Assembly (NCBI RefSeq): GCF_035994185.1
Contig: NZ_CP108538.1
Span: 868,001-932,000, forward strand
Length of the DNA: 64,000 nucleotides
Source: Streptomyces sp. NBC_01217
GTDB taxonomy: Bacteria; Actinomycetota; Actinomycetes; Streptomycetales; Streptomycetaceae
Direction of reading: 5' to 3'
Shown one piece after another: positions 62,651 to 64,000 of this stretch. Position numbers and translations under genes: made by a program. Positions within the stretch are counted from its first letter, which is position 1; every line of letters starts with the position of its first letter. The notes under the pieces are model-generated. The model worked only from the letters and a program-made list of their open reading frames with translations, had not been told where the DNA came from and did no database searches.

Positions 62651-64000
62651 TCACCGCGGCCCCGGAGCGGTCGCCCGCTCCCCGGCCGTGTGCCAGGCGG
62701 CCGCCGGATCGTCGTACGCGTCGGCGTAATCGGCCCCCGCGATGGGCCAGTCGGCGAGCAGTTCCCGCGGCAGCGCGAAGGAGTCGGCGAGGGCGGGCAG
62801 TTGGGCGGCGACGACGGCGATCAGCTCTTCCACGGTGTCCGGAAGATCCCTTACCTGATCAGCCGTCACATACCCTTCCGCCAGCAGGTCCCCGCTGTTG
62901 CGGGCGATCACGTCGAGCGTGAACAGCCTTTGCAGTCCGGCCAGTCGCTCACGGGCGGGCCCCTCGGGAAGAGCGGCCACCGCGTCCGCGTACGCCCGGA
63001 ACGCCTGCCGGTGGGCGTGGGCCTCGACGCCGCGCAGGGCGGGACCGGACGCGGCGTTCCACCGCTCCAGCGGGTCACCGTGCGCAACGCGGCCCATCCG
63101 CTGCCTTGCCCGGCCGAACCAGATCTCCTCCAGAGCCGCCAGGAGCCCGCCGAGGAATCCGGGGTCTTCCAGATCGCCGGATCCGCGGCCGAAGGGGGCG
63201 TCGAGCACGGCCGGTTCGCCGGCGAAGAGCATTTCCGCGGCCGCCTTGGCGTGGATGGCCAGGTTGTCGCCCTCGGCGGTGATGGCGCCTTCCACCCCGG
63301 TGATCAGCTGGCTCATGCCGTTGTTCTCCAGGAGCGCCTGGGCTCCGCACCGTTCACGGCATTCGACGATCACGGCCCTGGCCTGCCAGGTGATCCAGCC
63401 CTTGGCGACGGCCACCAGCCGCTCCGCCTCCTCCCGGCCCGCACCCGAGCCGTCCTTTCGCCGCTCCCAGCGGTCCAGGGCCCTGCGGTGCAGCAGGCTC
63501 ATGGCGAAGACGGTGGCCATGGCCCGGGCGAGCGGCCCGTGGTGACTGCGGTGGGCGATCACCGGCACCGGGTGCGATCCCCGGGGCCCGGAGATGTACC
63601 GGTGGCCGCCGTAGCGGACGGCGACGGCGAGCGTCGCGCGCGCGGAGCCGACCGCGCAGGCGCTCATCGAGATCTTGCCCGAGGTGACGCGCCCGATCGA
63701 CGTGAGCAGGCGACGTCTGCGGTTGCCGACCGCACTGCTGAACTCGCCGTCGTCGCCGATCCGTCCATGGTCCCCGCCGAGCAGTGCGTCGCGCCCCACG
63801 AAGACCTGGTCGAAGGAGGTCAGGCAGTGGTCCACCGGGCTGCCCATGCGTGCGGGGAGTCTGCGGACCCGTACGCCGGGCAGGGCCCGTACGGCGTCGG
63901 TGAGCGGTACGAGGAAGAGGAAGACCCCGTGATCGACCGCGTCGACGAGCAGCCGCGCGGCCACCAGACCGGTCTTGGGACCGCCCGCCGGACTGGTGTT
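62651..64000 (-). CDS. acyl-CoA oxidase-like flavoprotein, N-terminus cut by window end
   Basis: 449 residues are visible and the frame runs off the window at base 64000 with no start needed at 63964 (the upstream codons read NTSPAGGPKTGL, which is family sequence). The part seen covers the C-terminal domains of an acyl-CoA dehydrogenase/oxidase of the ACOX type: GRVTSGKISMSACAVGSARATLAVAVRYGGHR and CRERCGAQALLENNGMSQLITGVEGAITAEGDN, the second matching the FAD/ADP-binding and substrate region. It would introduce a 2,3-double bond into an acyl-CoA or acyl-ACP. With KS and ACP downstream it suggests a chain with unsaturation. Confidence 0.85.
   Translation of the reverse strand, partial: NTSPAGGPKTGLVAARLLVDAVDHGVFLFLVPLTDAVRALPGVRVRRLPARMGSPVDHCLTSFDQVFVGRDALLGGDHGRIGDDGEFSSAVGNRRRRLLTSIGRVTSGKISMSACAVGSARATLAVAVRYGGHRYISGPRGSHPVPVIAHRSHHGPLARAMATVFAMSLLHRRALDRWERRKDGSGAGREEAERLVAVAKGWITWQARAVIVECRERCGAQALLENNGMSQLITGVEGAITAEGDNLAIHAKAAAEMLFAGEPAVLDAPFGRGSGDLEDPGFLGGLLAALEEIWFGRARQRMGRVAHGDPLERWNAASGPALRGVEAHAHRQAFRAYADAVAALPEGPARERLAGLQRLFTLDVIARNSGDLLAEGYVTADQVRDLPDTVEELIAVVAAQLPALADSFALPRELLADWPIAGADYADAYDDPAAAWHTAGERATAPGPR

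Overview
The window is chromosomal DNA from a Streptomyces-like actinomycete. Evidence: very high GC, strong third-codon G/C bias, frequent GTG/TTG starts, ATGA stop/start overlaps, a SigB/F-type sigma factor, F420/LLM-type oxidoreductases, a BlaI/M56 pair and an RHVDL-type leader peptide. No tRNA, rRNA, CRISPR array, transposase or integrase was seen.

Left part (about 1-28 kb): an NRPS biosynthetic cluster that I do not recognise as any described pathway. A rightward arm (6585-12489) encodes an MbtH-like protein, a DUF2461 protein, a methyltransferase, a FAD/NAD(P)-binding oxygenase, a fumarase/aspartase-superfamily lyase and a stand-alone SpaB_C (thiopeptide-type) protein. The oxygenase/lyase pair has the make-up of CreE/CreD (FzmM/FzmL), which turn aspartate into nitrosuccinate and then nitrous acid, so a nitrite-derived N-N, N-O or diazo group is the working hypothesis. 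A convergent leftward operon (26238-12514) encodes an LLM oxidoreductase, a tautomerase, a C-A-T-Cy-A-T NRPS, an A-T-TE NRPS, an alpha/beta hydrolase, RidA, a SagB-type oxidase and an alcohol dehydrogenase. The Cy-A pair has a near-canonical Cys code, so a thiazoline, oxidised to thiazole by the SagB-type enzyme, is likely. The other two A domains lack the usual Asp235 and resemble each other, so they probably load an unusual acid. Flanking genes (MFS exporters, a second LLM enzyme, asparagine synthetase, antiporter, DUF711) may belong. An identical 22-bp palindromic core lies at both sides (3249-3270 and 26345-26366) and no regulator gene was found between them.

Middle part (28-44 kb): ordinary housekeeping and accessory genes: AlkB, a ClpC-like ATPase, a DhaKLM dihydroxyacetone kinase operon, a large secreted phosphodiester glycosidase/metallophosphatase, NUDIX, BlaI/M56, DedA-PAP2, a SpoIIE-type phosphatase, GNAT and a quinone oxidoreductase.

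Right part (44-64 kb): a peptide import and degradation operon (Tat lipoprotein, S9 peptidase, two permeases, fused ATPase, XRE-cupin regulator), a SigB/F-type sigma factor, and a methionine locus in which a Cys-rich leader peptide and metX are intact but the metY-type gene has lost its 5' third. Then come a sulfite-oxidase-like enzyme, a beta-hydroxyacid dehydrogenase, a CbiZ-like amidohydrolase, a methyltransferase and a PRC-barrel protein. At the right edge is the start of another fatty-acid/polyketide-type cluster (KS, ACP, acyl-CoA oxidase), cut by the window end.
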